Of a stretch of 40,230 nucleotides of DNA, positions 25,756 through 35,337 are shown piece after piece. The notes under the pieces are model-generated. The model made no database searches and was not told the origin of the DNA. It worked only from the letters and a program-made list of their open reading frames with translations. Position numbers and translations under genes: made by a program. Every line of letters begins with the position of its first letter. Within the stretch, counting starts at the first letter, position 1. This DNA comes from Trichlorobacter sp. (GTDB taxonomy: Bacteria > Desulfobacterota > Desulfuromonadia > Geobacterales > Pseudopelobacteraceae), in assembly GCF_030247655.1 (NCBI RefSeq), contig NZ_JAOTRZ010000007.1, forward strand, positions 1-40,230, written 5' to 3'.

Positions 25756-26070
25756 ATGTCTAAAGGTTTGGCAGGAATTATGAAACAGGCCCAGATGATC
25801 CAGCAGAAGATGGCGAAACTGCAGGAAGAAGCAGCCCTGAAAGAGGCTTCGGCAACAGCTGGCGGTGGGGCTGTAACTGTCGTGGTAAACGGTAAGAATG
25901 AGATTAAATCACTGGTTATCAAGCCTGAGGCGGTTGATCCCAATGATGTTGAGATGCTGCAGGATCTGATCATTGCAGCCGTAAACGAGGCATTAAAAAC
26001 AGTACATGCCGAGCTGTCCGGAGAGATGTCTAAAATCACCGGCGGCATGAGTATTCCCGGCCTGTTCTAG
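25756..26070 (+). CDS. ybaB: YbaB/EbfC nucleoid-associated protein
   Basis: A 104-residue DNA-binding nucleoid-associated protein. It begins MSKGLAGIMKQAQMIQQKMA, the amphipathic family N-terminus, then VTVVVNGKNEIKSLVIKPEAV and the helix DLIIAAVNEALKTV, and ends GMSIPGLF, all standard for YbaB. AAAGGAGG precedes the ATG. It sits 52 bases after the -1-frame end of dnaX and upstream of recR, the classic dnaX-ybaB-recR order. It forms dimers that bend DNA; its regulon is unknown here. Confidence 0.95.
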   Translation: MSKGLAGIMKQAQMIQQKMAKLQEEAALKEASATAGGGAVTVVVNGKNEIKSLVIKPEAVDPNDVEMLQDLIIAAVNEALKTVHAELSGEMSKITGGMSIPGLF

Positions 26071-26123
26071 GTGTCCAGCTTTTACTCGTGCTGTAATTGA
26101 ACTGGCTGATTTCAATGGAAACG

Positions 26124-26158
26124 TGCAGACGCTGGGCTCCCTTCGTCTGCATATTTTT
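26124..26158 (+). terminator. terminator after ybaB
   Basis: TGCAGACG (26124-26131) and CGTCTGCA (26144-26151) form a perfect 8-bp stem with a 12-base loop, followed by TATTTTT. It partly separates recR from dnaX-ybaB. Confidence 0.7.
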
Positions 26159-26166
26159 AACCACAC

Positions 26167-26172
26167 TATAAT
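26167..26172 (+). promoter_or_regulatory. candidate -10 element for recR
   Basis: A perfect TATAAT between the ybaB terminator and recR. The matching -35 region would fall inside the terminator stem and is poor. If used, transcription starts near 26179, about 25 bases before the recR ATG. Confidence 0.3.
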
Positions 26173-26204
26173 TATAAAAAATTGTTTTATCTGGCCATTA
26201 TTCT

Positions 26205-26798
26205 ATGCTACAACATGCCCCAACATTGACACGGCTGGTGGGAGAACTGAAGAAACTTCCCGGTATTGGCGAACGTACTGCCCTACGCCTGGCATTTCAT
26301 CTCCTCAAGTCACCTCAAAACCTTGGTTCACTGGCGGAGGCGCTGGTACAAGTTCAGGAACGGGTTTGTCCCTGTTCGGTCTGTTTTGCGCTGACTGAGC
26401 AGGACCCCTGCCCGATCTGCAGCGGCAACCGGGACAGCAGTCTTATCTGCGTGGTTGAGACCTCGCAGGATATGCTGGCACTTGAGCGCAGCAATGCTTA
26501 CCACGGCAGTTACCATGTGCTTCAGGGGGCAATTTCTCCGCTACATGGTGTCAATCCTGATGATCTACGGATCAAAGAGCTTCTGATCCGGATTGAACAG
26601 GGCAGGGTTGAAGAGGTGGTGATTGCCACCAACTTCACGGTGGAAGGCGAGACAACAGCCCTCTATCTGGCCCGGCAGTTGAAAACGCTGGGGGTCAGAG
26701 TTACCAGGCTTGCCCACGGTATTCCGCTGGGTAGTGACATTGAATTTGTGGACCCTGCCACGGTGCAGTGGGCCATGAAGGGAAGAAGCGAACTTTAG
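26205..26798 (+). CDS. recR: recombination protein RecR
   Basis: A 197-residue RecFOR-pathway protein that helps load RecA at gaps. The helix-hairpin-helix region KLPGIGERTALRLAFHLL (about 19-36), a four-Cys zinc finger (CPCSVCFALTEQDPCPIC) and the Toprim domain (ICVVETSQDMLALE...YHVLQGAISPLHGVNPDDLRI) are complete, as is the C-terminal Walker-B-like end. The ATG has no obvious Shine-Dalgarno site, so expression may be low or depend on another feature. It follows a terminator, with a TATAAT box in between. Confidence 0.95.
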   Translation: MLQHAPTLTRLVGELKKLPGIGERTALRLAFHLLKSPQNLGSLAEALVQVQERVCPCSVCFALTEQDPCPICSGNRDSSLICVVETSQDMLALERSNAYHGSYHVLQGAISPLHGVNPDDLRIKELLIRIEQGRVEEVVIATNFTVEGETTALYLARQLKTLGVRVTRLAHGIPLGSDIEFVDPATVQWAMKGRSEL

Positions 26799-26849
26799 AT
26801 CCGTATTAGCATCGGACATTACCAGTACCACATCAACAGGAGGAGCAGC

Positions 26850-29800
26850 ATGAGCAAGAAGATGGTTACCATCGACGGCAACACCGCCGCAGCCCACGTG
26901 GCCCACGCCACCAACGAAGTTATTGCCATTTACCCGATCACCCCGTCCTCGGTCATGGGTGAGATCTCCGACGCCAAAAGCGCTGTGGGTGAGAAGAACA
27001 TCTGGGGCAACGTCCCTTCCGTGGTTGAGATGCAGTCCGAAGGCGGCGCAGCTGGTGCTGTACACGGCGCTCTGCAGGCCGGTGCTCTGACCACCACCTT
27101 CACCGCCTCCCAGGGCCTCTTGCTGATGATCCCCAACATGTTCAAGATCGCAGGCGAGCTGACCTCCACTGTGTTCCATGTTTCGGCCCGTGCCATTGCT
27201 GCCCAGGCACTGTCGATCTTTGGTGATCACTCTGACGTGATGTCCTGCCGTTCAACCGGCTGGGCTTTTCTCTGCTCCAACAACGTGCAGGAGGTCATGG
27301 ACTTTGCCCTGATCGCCCAGTCCTCCACCCTGCGTAGCCGGGTGCCATTCCTGCATTACTTTGACGGTTTCCGTACCTCCCACGAAGTGCAGAAGGTCAC
27401 CGAGCTGACCTTTGAAGAAATGGGAGCGATGATCGACGACAAACTGATCGCCGAGCATAAGGCGCGGGGCCTGAACCCGGACAAACCGGTGATGCGCGGC
27501 ACTGCTCAGAACCCTGACGTGTATTTCCAGGGTCGTGAGACCGTTAACTCTTTCTACCCGGCCTGCGAGAAGATCGTGCAGGAGGAGATGGACAAGTTCG
27601 GCAAGCTGACCGGCCGCAAGTACAAGCTGGTTGACTATGTTGGTGCCAAGGATGCCGAGCGGGTTGTGGTGGTAATGGGTTCCGGTGCTGATGTTGTGCA
27701 GGACACCGTTGAGAACCTGGTCAAAAAAGGTGAGAAAGTCGGCGTAGTCAAGATCCGCCTGTATCGTCCATTCCCGCTTGATGCCTTTATCAAGGCACTG
27801 CCCAAGACCGTCAAGAAGATCGCTGTATTGGATCGTACCAAGGAGCCCGGTTCTCTGGGCGAGCCGATCTATCTGGATGTCCGCACCGCCATCGGCGAGG
27901 CAATGGCAGATGGCAAGCTGAAGGTGGATGGCTATCCGACAATCGTGGGTGGTCGTTACGGTCTGGGTTCCAAAGAGTTTAACCCGGCCATGGCCAAGGC
28001 GGTTCTGGATAACCTCAAACTCAAGAAGCCGATGAGAAACTTCGTTGTTGGTATTGAGGAAGACGTTACCAACTCAAGCCTTAAGGTCGATTATTCTTAC
28101 AAGAATCCGATGGAAGGTGTCTATGAGGCGATGTTCTTCGGCCTCGGCTCTGACGGTACGGTTGGCGCAAACAAAAACTCCATCAAGATCATTGGTGAGG
28201 AGACTAACAACAACGCCCAGGCCTATTTTGTGTATGACTCCAAGAAGGCTGGTTCCATGACTACCTCGCACCTGCGCTTCGGCAAGAAGTACATCCGTGC
28301 GCCGTACCTGGTTCAGGAAGCAGATTTTGTGGCCTGCCACAACTTCTCATTCCTTGAGAAGTACGACATGCTGGCTCGCGCCAAGACCGGTGCCACCTTC
28401 CTGCTCAACGCTCCGTTCTCTGCAACAGAGGTATGGGACACCATGCCCAAAGAGGTGCAGCAGCAGATTATTGAGAAAAAGCTGAAGTTCTACGTAATTG
28501 ATGGTGTTAAGCTGGGTAATGAAATCGGCCTCGGACCCCGCATCAACGTGATTATGCAGACCGCATTCTTCAAAATCTCCAACATCATTCCGCTTAAGGA
28601 TGCTGTTGCCTCCATCAAGGATGCCATCAAGAAGTCCTATGGCAAGGCTGGTGAGAAGGTTCTGGAGATGAACTACAAGGCGGTTGATGCCGGCTTGAAT
28701 AACTTCTATGAAGTCAAGGTGCCGACCAAAGCCAGCAGCAAGCTGAAGATGGCTGCAGCTGTTTCCAGCAAGGCACCCAAGTTTGTGAAGGATGTTACCG
28801 GTGTGATCGTGGCCGGTCTGGGCGATCAGCTGCCGGTTTCCAAGATGCCGGCTGATGGTACCTTCCCCACTGCGACCAGCCAGTACGAGAAGCGCAACAT
28901 CGCCACCGAGATTCCGGTATGGGATGAAAAGCTCTGTATTCAGTGCGGTATCTGTTCCTTTGTCTGTCCTCACGCTGCTGTACGGATGAAGTCCTTTGAC
29001 GCTAAACTGCTTAAGGATGCCCCCAAAACCTACAAGTCTGCTGACTGCAAGATCAAGGGTCAGGAAGGCAAGAAGCTGACTGTTCAGGTGGCACCGGAAG
29101 ATTGTACCGGTTGTGGTGCCTGTGCCTACAACTGCCCGGCCAAGGACAAGACCAACGCTAACCACAAGGCGCTGGATATGACCTTCCAGCCACCGTTGCG
29201 TGCCTCAGAGGCAGAAAACTTCGAGTTCTTCCTGAAGCTGCCTGATGTTGATGCAAGCTCAGTAAAACTGGATACCCTCAGCAACAACCAGCTGGTTCGT
29301 CCGCTGTTCGAGTTCTCCGGTGCCTGCGCCGGTTGCGGTGAGACCCCGTACCTTAAGCTGCTGACCCAGCTGTTCGGCGACCGGATGATCATTGCCAACG
29401 CCACCGGCTGCTCCTCCATCTACGGCGGTAACCTGCCTACCACCCCCTATGCGCAGCGTGCTGATGGTCGTGGTCCGGCCTGGTCAAACTCCCTGTTTGA
29501 GGACAACGCCGAATTCGGTTACGGTATGCGTCTGACCGTTGACCAGTTCACCAAATCAGCCGGTGAGTATCTGGTAACCTTGTCAGAGAACAAGGCCTTT
29601 GCTGCCAATGCCAAGCTGTTCAAGGAGATCCTCTCCGCTGACCAGTCTACTCAGGCAGGCATTGAAGCCCAGCGTGGCCGGGTTGAGAAGCTGAAAGCTG
29701 CCATCAAGGGTAGTAAGGATGCAACTGCCAAGCTGCTGGTGCCGATTGCTGACTATCTGGTCAAGAAGTCAGTCTGGTGTATCGGTGGTGACGGTTGGGC

Positions 29801-30419
29801 ATACGACATCGGTTTCGGTGGCTTGGATCACGTCATCGCATCCGGCAAGAACATCAACCTGTTCGTCCTGGATACTGAGGTTTACTCCAACACCGGCGGT
29901 CAGGCATCCAAGTCAACCCCGATCGGTGCAGTGGCCCAGTTTGCCGCTGGTGGTAAAGGGATGGCAAAGAAGGATCTGGGTATGATTGCCATGTCCTACG
30001 GCACCGTGTATGTTGCTGCCGTAGCTCTGTCCAATCCTGCTCAGTGTGTTAAGGCCATGTTGGAGGCTGAGGCATTTGATGGTCCTTCCATCATCCTTGC
30101 CTACTCACACTGTATTGCTCACGGTATTGACATGACCAGTGGTGTTGATGCACAGCGCAAGGCTGTCCAGTCCGGTTACTGGCCGCTGTACCGCTACAAC
30201 CCGGCTCTGGCTGCAGAGAACAAGAACCCGCTGCAGCTGGACAGCAAGGCTCCAACCATCAGCTTCGAAGAGTACACCAATAACGAGAACCGTTACCGGA
30301 TGCTCAAGAAGGCCAACCCCAAAGGGGCCGAGGCGATGATGAAGAAGGCCGGTGAGTGGGCCAAGACCCACTTTGCTTACTACCAGAAGCTGGCAGCACT
30401 GAGCTTCGACGATAAGTAA
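26850..30419 (+). CDS. por: pyruvate:ferredoxin (flavodoxin) oxidoreductase, single-chain
   Basis: A 1189-residue fused enzyme that interconverts pyruvate + CoA with acetyl-CoA + CO2 and reduced ferredoxin; in acetate-oxidising Geobacter it also runs in the pyruvate-forming direction for carbon assimilation. Domain order is N-terminal pyrimidine domain (TAAAHVAHATNEVIAIYPITPSS), transketolase C-terminal-like domain, gamma domain, two [4Fe-4S] motifs (CIQCGICSFVCPH and CTGCGACAYNCPA), then the TPP-binding domain (CAGCGETPYLKLL, GDGWAYDIGFGGLDHV, NTEVYSNTGGQASKSTP). All are intact. AGGAGG precedes the ATG. It has its own terminator. Codon use looks highly adapted, consistent with high expression. 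Confidence 0.95.
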   Translation: MSKKMVTIDGNTAAAHVAHATNEVIAIYPITPSSVMGEISDAKSAVGEKNIWGNVPSVVEMQSEGGAAGAVHGALQAGALTTTFTASQGLLLMIPNMFKIAGELTSTVFHVSARAIAAQALSIFGDHSDVMSCRSTGWAFLCSNNVQEVMDFALIAQSSTLRSRVPFLHYFDGFRTSHEVQKVTELTFEEMGAMIDDKLIAEHKARGLNPDKPVMRGTAQNPDVYFQGRETVNSFYPACEKIVQEEMDKFGKLTGRKYKLVDYVGAKDAERVVVVMGSGADVVQDTVENLVKKGEKVGVVKIRLYRPFPLDAFIKALPKTVKKIAVLDRTKEPGSLGEPIYLDVRTAIGEAMADGKLKVDGYPTIVGGRYGLGSKEFNPAMAKAVLDNLKLKKPMRNFVVGIEEDVTNSSLKVDYSYKNPMEGVYEAMFFGLGSDGTVGANKNSIKIIGEETNNNAQAYFVYDSKKAGSMTTSHLRFGKKYIRAPYLVQEADFVACHNFSFLEKYDMLARAKTGATFLLNAPFSATEVWDTMPKEVQQQIIEKKLKFYVIDGVKLGNEIGLGPRINVIMQTAFFKISNIIPLKDAVASIKDAIKKSYGKAGEKVLEMNYKAVDAGLNNFYEVKVPTKASSKLKMAAAVSSKAPKFVKDVTGVIVAGLGDQLPVSKMPADGTFPTATSQYEKRNIATEIPVWDEKLCIQCGICSFVCPHAAVRMKSFDAKLLKDAPKTYKSADCKIKGQEGKKLTVQVAPEDCTGCGACAYNCPAKDKTNANHKALDMTFQPPLRASEAENFEFFLKLPDVDASSVKLDTLSNNQLVRPLFEFSGACAGCGETPYLKLLTQLFGDRMIIANATGCSSIYGGNLPTTPYAQRADGRGPAWSNSLFEDNAEFGYGMRLTVDQFTKSAGEYLVTLSENKAFAANAKLFKEILSADQSTQAGIEAQRGRVEKLKAAIKGSKDATAKLLVPIADYLVKKSVWCIGGDGWAYDIGFGGLDHVIASGKNINLFVLDTEVYSNTGGQASKSTPIGAVAQFAAGGKGMAKKDLGMIAMSYGTVYVAAVALSNPAQCVKAMLEAEAFDGPSIILAYSHCIAHGIDMTSGVDAQRKAVQSGYWPLYRYNPALAAENKNPLQLDSKAPTISFEEYTNNENRYRMLKKANPKGAEAMMKKAGEWAKTHFAYYQKLAALSFDDK

Positions 30420-30458
30420 GCAAGCGGTAGTATCCTTTTAGAAGTAGTGTTACAATTC

Positions 30459-30486
30459 AGCCCCACGGGAAACCGTGGGGCTTTTT
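30459..30486 (+). terminator. terminator of por
   Basis: AGCCCCACGG (30459-30468), a GAAA loop, and CCGTGGGGCT (30473-30482), a perfect 10-bp stem followed by T residues. It lies only 20 bases before the hslO start codon. Confidence 0.92.
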
Positions 30487-30505
30487 CTATCAAGGAGTTG
30501 TACGT

Positions 30506-31360
30506 ATGACTGACCATATCGCCCGCGCCATGGCGGTTAAAGGCAAGATCCGCGCTGTGGCCTGCGTCACCACCAAGCTGGCAAACGACATCTGTTTTCT
30601 GCAAGGAACTTCGCCCATTGCATCGGTAGCATTGGGCCGTGCCCTTTCCGGGGCCGCCCTGGTGGGGAGCACCCTCAAGCAGGGTCAGCGTACCGCAATC
30701 AAGTTTGAAGGTGGTGGTCCGCTCAGGAAGTTGATTGCCGAGGTGGAGTGGGATGGTGCCATCCGGGGCACGGTGGCGGTGCCGGATGCTGTTGCCGGGA
30801 GCGTACCAGAGGCATTGGGGCGGGCCGGATTCCTGACAGTAACCAGAGATTTAGGGATGAAAGATCCCTACACCGGCATGGTGCAACTCTATACCAGTGA
30901 GATAGCCGAGGATCTGGCCTACTACCTGACCGATTCCGAGCAGATTCCGTCTGCCATGGGGCTGGGGGTAAGCCTGACTGATGATGGGCAGATCGCTGTC
31001 AGCGGCGGTTTTCTGATTCAGTCGTTACCCCCCTCCGATGAAGTGGCAGTGGATCAGATTATGACGACTATCAGCAAGCTGCCTCCACTGACCACATTGT
31101 TGAAAAATGGCACCACACCCCAACAGTTGCTTGATATTCTGCTGGAGGGGGTGGAACACCACCCATTGGAGTCAACAGACCTGTTCTTCCGTTGCGGCTG
31201 CTCCCGTGAAAAGGTGGAGCGGGCCTTGCTTTCAATGGGTGCGGATGAGCTTAAAAAGATGATTGCCGAGCAGGGCGAAGCATCGGTCACCTGTGAGTTC
31301 TGCAAACAGCAGTACCGGTTTGAAAGGAGCGAGCTTGAAACGCTCAGCAGATCATACTAA
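30506..31360 (+). CDS. hslO: redox-regulated chaperone Hsp33
   Basis: A 284-residue cytosolic holdase chaperone turned on by oxidation. The N-terminal substrate-binding core is typical ([33 protein letters not shown]). The C-terminal redox switch has the CxC and CxxC zinc pairs ([17 protein letters not shown] and [11 protein letters not shown]) with about 29 residues between. AAGGAG precedes the ATG. It begins 20 bases after the por terminator, leaving no room for a full promoter after that hairpin; a TACAAT box just before the hairpin is the only candidate. Its 3' end overlaps the U32 peptidase start. Confidence 0.93.
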   Translation: MTDHIARAMAVKGKIRAVACVTTKLANDICFLQGTSPIASVALGRALSGAALVGSTLKQGQRTAIKFEGGGPLRKLIAEVEWDGAIRGTVAVPDAVAGSVPEALGRAGFLTVTRDLGMKDPYTGMVQLYTSEIAEDLAYYLTDSEQIPSAMGLGVSLTDDGQIAVSGGFLIQSLPPSDEVAVDQIMTTISKLPPLTTLLKNGTTPQQLLDILLEGVEHHPLESTDLFFRCGCSREKVERALLSMGADELKKMIAEQGEASVTCEFCKQQYRFERSELETLSRSY

Positions 31361-33782
31361 GTCAGAAAAACCGCCGAAGGTCAGAGAGGCAGCCGCTCAG
31401 GCAATCAGATTAAATACGGGTGCTGCTGAAGTGTTGGCTCCCTGCGGTTCTCTGGAGGCCTTCTTTGCTGCCATGGAGTCCGGGGCAGACGCGGTCTATG
31501 CGGGCCTGCGGGAGTTTTCAGCCCGTGCCCGTGCCAAGAACTTTACCCTGGGGCAGATGACGCGAATGCTGGCCTATGCCCATCAACGGGGCCGCAAGAT
31601 CTACATCACCCTCAACACGCTGGTTAAGGAGCAGGAGTTGCCGCAACTGGTGGAGACCCTGGCAGAGCTGGCCCGGCTACGGGTGGACGGGGTGATTGTG
31701 CAGGATATGGCTGTGGCCCGATTGGTGCGGAACCATTTTCCTTCCATCCCGCTGCATGCCTCCACCCAGATGACCATTCACAACCTGCCCGGTGTCAAGC
31801 TGCTGGAGGAGTACGGTTTTGAACGGGTTGTGCTGGCCCGTGAGCTGCAGCTGGCAGACATCGCCGCAATAGCCTCCCGGACCAGCGCCGAACTGGAGAT
31901 CTTTGTCCATGGTGCGCTCTGTTTCTGTGTCTCAGGGCAGTGTCATTTTTCCTCCCTGCTGGGAGGCCACAGCGGTAACCGTGGGCGCTGCGCCCAGCCC
32001 TGCCGTCGCCTCTACAGCCATCGCGGCAAAGAGGGCTATTTTTTCTCTCCCAATGATCTTTCTGCACTTGAGCTGATCCCCGATCTGATTGCTGCCGGTG
32101 TGACCTCGTTGAAGATTGAAGGGCGGATGAAGTCGGCTGACTATGTGGCCAAGGTGGTCAAGGCCTACCGTTTGATGGTTGATGGTGACAGTGCAAAACA
32201 AAAGGAAACCCTGAAGGTTGCCAAGGGGCTGCTCAAGGATTCCTTTGGCCGCACCCCCACTAAAGGTTTTCTTGCTTCCAGCAATCCGGTTGATATTGCC
32301 AACCCCTGGTTGCGGGGGGGCACCGGCCGGTTCAGCGGCGAGGTGAAACAGGCCCGCCAGGGGCAGATCAGCTTTGAGACCCGTGACGGACTGCAGGTAG
32401 GAGATCGCCTGCGTTTGCAGCCCAAGAGCGATCAGGCAGGTACAGCCTGGACCCTGCGTGAGCTGTACGTGAATCGTAAGAAGGTGCATGAGTGCAAGCC
32501 CGGAACCCTGGTGGAGGTGGTCTGCCCTTTTGAGGCCCGTCCCGGTGATGCCCTGTTCAAAGTGGGGGCTGCCGATGCCTTTGGTATGAGTGATGAGGCA
32601 GCCAACCGCAAGCTGCAGACAGCCGGTCTGGACCGGATGGCGGTGCGGCTGGAACTGGCCTGCAGGCAGGAAGAAAATGGCTGGAGTCTGTCGGTATCAG
32701 CCCGAATCGGTGCAGCCTGTTTTTCCTATGCATTCCCCCTGGGAACGCTTGAACCAGCCCGCAGCAGTGATATGGCAGGGGTGCTGCAGGCCCGCTTCAG
32801 TGAAACCGGCGAGACACCGTTCCGGTTGGAGAACCTTCAGGCACCAGGTTTTCCGTCACTTTTTATTCCACCGGCCCGTCTGAAAGAGATCCGGCGTGAG
32901 CTGTATCAGCGGTTGGAGCAGGAGGGTGCGGGTGAAGAACGTAAACGGATAACAACGGCAAAGGCAAAGGCGTTGCTTGAACTGCAGGGTCAAGGGTCAA
33001 GGGTCAAGGGGCAAGCAGGCAAAGAAGAACTGATCCTGCAGGTGGATAGCCCTGCGGATGTGCGTTGGGCGTTGTCTCAAGGTGCATCGCAGGTGGTGGT
33101 GCCGTTGCACCGGGCTGCCATCCATGAGCTGCCCCGTTACGTGAGCAGGCTAAGGGGCGATGCCGGGCAGATTGTCTGGCAACTGCCGTTCATGCTGTTT
33201 GATCAGGAGCTGCCCTTTATGGCAGAGGCGGTTGATGCGCTTTATCAAGCTGGCTTTCGCTGTTTTGAGATCACCAACCCCGGACAGTTTAAGCTGTTAC
33301 AACAGTATGCAGGACTGCAGTTGTCATCCGGCTATCGTCTGTTTACCCTGAACAGCCAGGCACTGGCCTTCTGGCAGGAACAGGGGATACAGCGAGCAAC
33401 CCTCTATATTGAGGATGATCGTGAGAATATGGCCAACCTGCTTCAGTTGCCGCAGCAGTTGACCGTGCTGGTCTACAGTCCGGTGGAGGTGATGGCCACC
33501 AGAGTCAAGATCAAGGAGATCAGCAGCGGTGCTCCATTGCAGTCTGACCGTGGCGAAGGGTACCGGATTCATGGCCGTGATGGCTTTACCCATATCAGTG
33601 CCACCACACCATTTTCTTTGCTGGGGCGGTTGGCTGAGTTGCGGCGCATGGGCTGCCAGTCCTTTCAGCTTGATCTCTCTGAGACGCCGCCTGAACGGCG
33701 GTCTGAGCTGCTGGAGGCATTTCGCTCTGACCGCTTACTGCAGGCAACAACGCTCTTCAATTATGAGCGGGGGCTGATATGA
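31335..33782 (+). CDS. U32 peptidase-family protein with DUF3656 (RlhA-like)
   Basis: An 815-residue protein from a TTG at 31335, chosen because AAAGGAG lies 5 bases upstream; it overlaps hslO by 26 bases. The N-terminal half is a U32 domain: [26 protein letters not shown], then the family signature [20 protein letters not shown] and [18 protein letters not shown] with Cys residues. A middle DUF3656-like region and a C-terminal barrel-like half follow. RlhA in E. coli uses a related domain set for 23S rRNA C2501 hydroxylation; other U32 proteins act in ubiquinone hydroxylation. A GGGTCAA repeat lies in the linker. The exact substrate is unproven; the peptidase name is historical. Confidence 0.8.
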   Translation: MKRSADHTKSEKPPKVREAAAQAIRLNTGAAEVLAPCGSLEAFFAAMESGADAVYAGLREFSARARAKNFTLGQMTRMLAYAHQRGRKIYITLNTLVKEQELPQLVETLAELARLRVDGVIVQDMAVARLVRNHFPSIPLHASTQMTIHNLPGVKLLEEYGFERVVLARELQLADIAAIASRTSAELEIFVHGALCFCVSGQCHFSSLLGGHSGNRGRCAQPCRRLYSHRGKEGYFFSPNDLSALELIPDLIAAGVTSLKIEGRMKSADYVAKVVKAYRLMVDGDSAKQKETLKVAKGLLKDSFGRTPTKGFLASSNPVDIANPWLRGGTGRFSGEVKQARQGQISFETRDGLQVGDRLRLQPKSDQAGTAWTLRELYVNRKKVHECKPGTLVEVVCPFEARPGDALFKVGAADAFGMSDEAANRKLQTAGLDRMAVRLELACRQEENGWSLSVSARIGAACFSYAFPLGTLEPARSSDMAGVLQARFSETGETPFRLENLQAPGFPSLFIPPARLKEIRRELYQRLEQEGAGEERKRITTAKAKALLELQGQGSRVKGQAGKEELILQVDSPADVRWALSQGASQVVVPLHRAAIHELPRYVSRLRGDAGQIVWQLPFMLFDQELPFMAEAVDALYQAGFRCFEITNPGQFKLLQQYAGLQLSSGYRLFTLNSQALAFWQEQGIQRATLYIEDDRENMANLLQLPQQLTVLVYSPVEVMATRVKIKEISSGAPLQSDRGEGYRIHGRDGFTHISATTPFSLLGRLAELRRMGCQSFQLDLSETPPERRSELLEAFRSDRLLQATTLFNYERGLI
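32987..33014 (+). repeat. GGGTCAA heptamer tandem repeat inside the U32 gene
   Basis: Three perfect GGGTCAA units (32987-33007) and one GGGGCAA variant (33008-33014). The repeat encodes a flexible linker (QGSRVKGQA). Since 7 is not a multiple of 3, gain or loss of one unit would shift the frame. Confidence 0.85.
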
Positions 33783-34285
33783 ACCGGCTGTTTCTAAGTA
33801 TAGCCATGCTGCTGATTACTGCGTTGCCTGTCTCAGCTGAAACCTTGCGGGGGATGGTCAAGGCGGTGCATGACGGTGATACCGTGGTGCTGGTGGGACG
33901 TGGCACAGGTCGGGTAACGGTACGGTTATACGGTGTTGATGCTCCGGAGACCCGTAAGCCTGATTCACCGGGGCAGCCCTTTGGCAGTCAGGCCAAACGG
34001 GTGTTGATGTTTAAGGTGCTGGGCAAGGAAGTTACCGCAGAGGTACAGGATCGCGATCAGTACGGCCGGGCGGTTGGGGTGCTGTTGTTGGCAGGCAGGG
34101 ATATTAATGCCGAGATGGTGGCTGAAGGGATGGCCTGGGCCTATCGCCAGTTTCTGAACGGTCCTTATGCATCACGCTACATTGCGTTGGAAGAACAGTC
34201 CCGGCGCCAGCGCCGGGGACTCTGGCGTGACCCGAACCCCCAGCCTCCCTGGGAATTCAGGTCACGCCAGAAGCGTCGGCGTTAG
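33779..34285 (+). CDS. secreted thermonuclease-like (SNase domain) protein
   Basis: A 168-residue protein with a signal peptide ([20 protein letters not shown], cleavage near residue 20) and one staphylococcal nuclease domain. The active-site pattern is complete: VHDGDTVVL, VRLYGVDAPET (Arg and Glu) and DQYGRAVG (second Arg). It would cut DNA or RNA outside the cytoplasm, using Ca2+ in the known family. Its ATG overlaps the U32 stop (ATGA), suggesting coupling. The C-terminus is very basic (SRQKRRR). Its stop overlaps the stop of the converging MshEN-receiver gene by two shared bases. Confidence 0.9.
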   Translation: MNRLFLSIAMLLITALPVSAETLRGMVKAVHDGDTVVLVGRGTGRVTVRLYGVDAPETRKPDSPGQPFGSQAKRVLMFKVLGKEVTAEVQDRDQYGRAVGVLLLAGRDINAEMVAEGMAWAYRQFLNGPYASRYIALEEQSRRQRRGLWRDPNPQPPWEFRSRQKRRR

Positions 34286-35304
34286 TTTCTCATCTTTTTA
34301 GATAGTTCCAGCGCCCGTTTGACCCGAGCCACTACCCGCAGCGGCTGCACCGGTTTGGGAATGAAGTCAAAGAAACCGGCAGCAAGCGCCTTTTGCTCTT
34401 CATCTGAAGTGGCCCTACCGGTCAGCATAATCACCGGAATCGATGCTGTCATTGGATTAGCCTTAATAGCCCGTAGCAGGCCATGGCCATCCAGCTTGGG
34501 CATCTGTGCGTCGGTAATCACCAATTGAGGACGGTGGGTCAGGCTGGTTTTAAGCGCCTCAATACCGTCTTTGCAGATAATGACGTTATAGCCCTCTTTA
34601 ACCAGGGCTGCCTGCACCACCGTAGCAACGGTAGGAGAATCCTCTACCAGCAGAATTGTGTTGCCGGCATCCGGGTTGATCGGGGCATTCAGATAGTGCC
34701 GGGCGATTGCCTCCAGGATTTCTTTGCGGGTTGCAATTACCGGCACCACCTGCAAACCGGTGATGCGGGCAATCATATCAGTGGTCTCACCATCAAAGGG
34801 ATCGGTGATCGCAACGGCTAGCATCATATCTTTGTGTTTCAACGGAAATATGATCCGCTTCATGACAAACTCTGTGGGGAGCATGTTGAGCATTGTCGGT
34901 GAGTATTCACGGTTACTAAAACCTGATACGGTCTTGAAGCCAAACTGGCGCCCCAGGGCATCAACCAGCTCACTCTCGGTGATGACCCCCATTTCTTCCA
35001 GTACCTGCCCCAGCCGCTTACCCTCAGCCTGTTGTCTTTCCAGAGCACGTTCCAGCGTTTTTTCACTGATCAGTTTGGCTTGCACCAGAATATCACCCAA
35101 CTGTTTTTTCTGGGCTATATCGGCAAAGGGGCTGTGCTGACGTAACAGCGCCTCCATCAGTTCTGGCTCGGATACGACCCCCATCTCTTCCAGCACCTGC
35201 CCCAGCCGCTTATCAGTTCCTTGCTGACGATCAAGTGCCTTTTCCAGCGTTTTTTTGCTGATCAGCTCGTTTTCTACCAGTATGTCACCTAACTGTGTGG
35301 CCAT
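34282..35304 (-). CDS. tandem MshEN (c-di-GMP-binding type) domains fused to a response-regulator receiver
   Basis: A 340-residue protein. Residues 1-57 and 66-119 are near-repeats, and each holds two copies of the MshEN-type half-motif: QLGDILVENELISKKTLEKA, RLGQVLEEMGVVSEPELMEA, QLGDILVQAKLISEKTLERA and RLGQVLEEMGVITESELVDA, each continuing with L-x-R-Q. This motif binds c-di-GMP in MshE-family proteins. Residues about 122-205 are the typical GspE-N continuation. A receiver domain follows (ILLVEDSPTV, phosphoacceptor Asp265 in LVITDAQMP, conserved Lys in FIPKP). No ATPase output domain is present. GGAGG precedes the ATG. It is downstream of fsa by 33 bases. Confidence 0.85.
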   Translation of the reverse strand: MATQLGDILVENELISKKTLEKALDRQQGTDKRLGQVLEEMGVVSEPELMEALLRQHSPFADIAQKKQLGDILVQAKLISEKTLERALERQQAEGKRLGQVLEEMGVITESELVDALGRQFGFKTVSGFSNREYSPTMLNMLPTEFVMKRIIFPLKHKDMMLAVAITDPFDGETTDMIARITGLQVVPVIATRKEILEAIARHYLNAPINPDAGNTILLVEDSPTVATVVQAALVKEGYNVIICKDGIEALKTSLTHRPQLVITDAQMPKLDGHGLLRAIKANPMTASIPVIMLTGRATSDEEQKALAAGFFDFIPKPVQPLRVVARVKRALELSKKMRN

Positions 35305-35337
35305 GGTGCCTCCGGCACTACATCAAAAAGAAGAAAA

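Noticed and set aside
28347-29165. A 272-codon minus-strand frame inside por
   Set aside because: It is antisense to the intact por gene and matches no family.
32987-33014. CRISPR-like repeats
   Set aside because: The 7-base units have no spacers and lie inside a coding frame; there are no cas genes.
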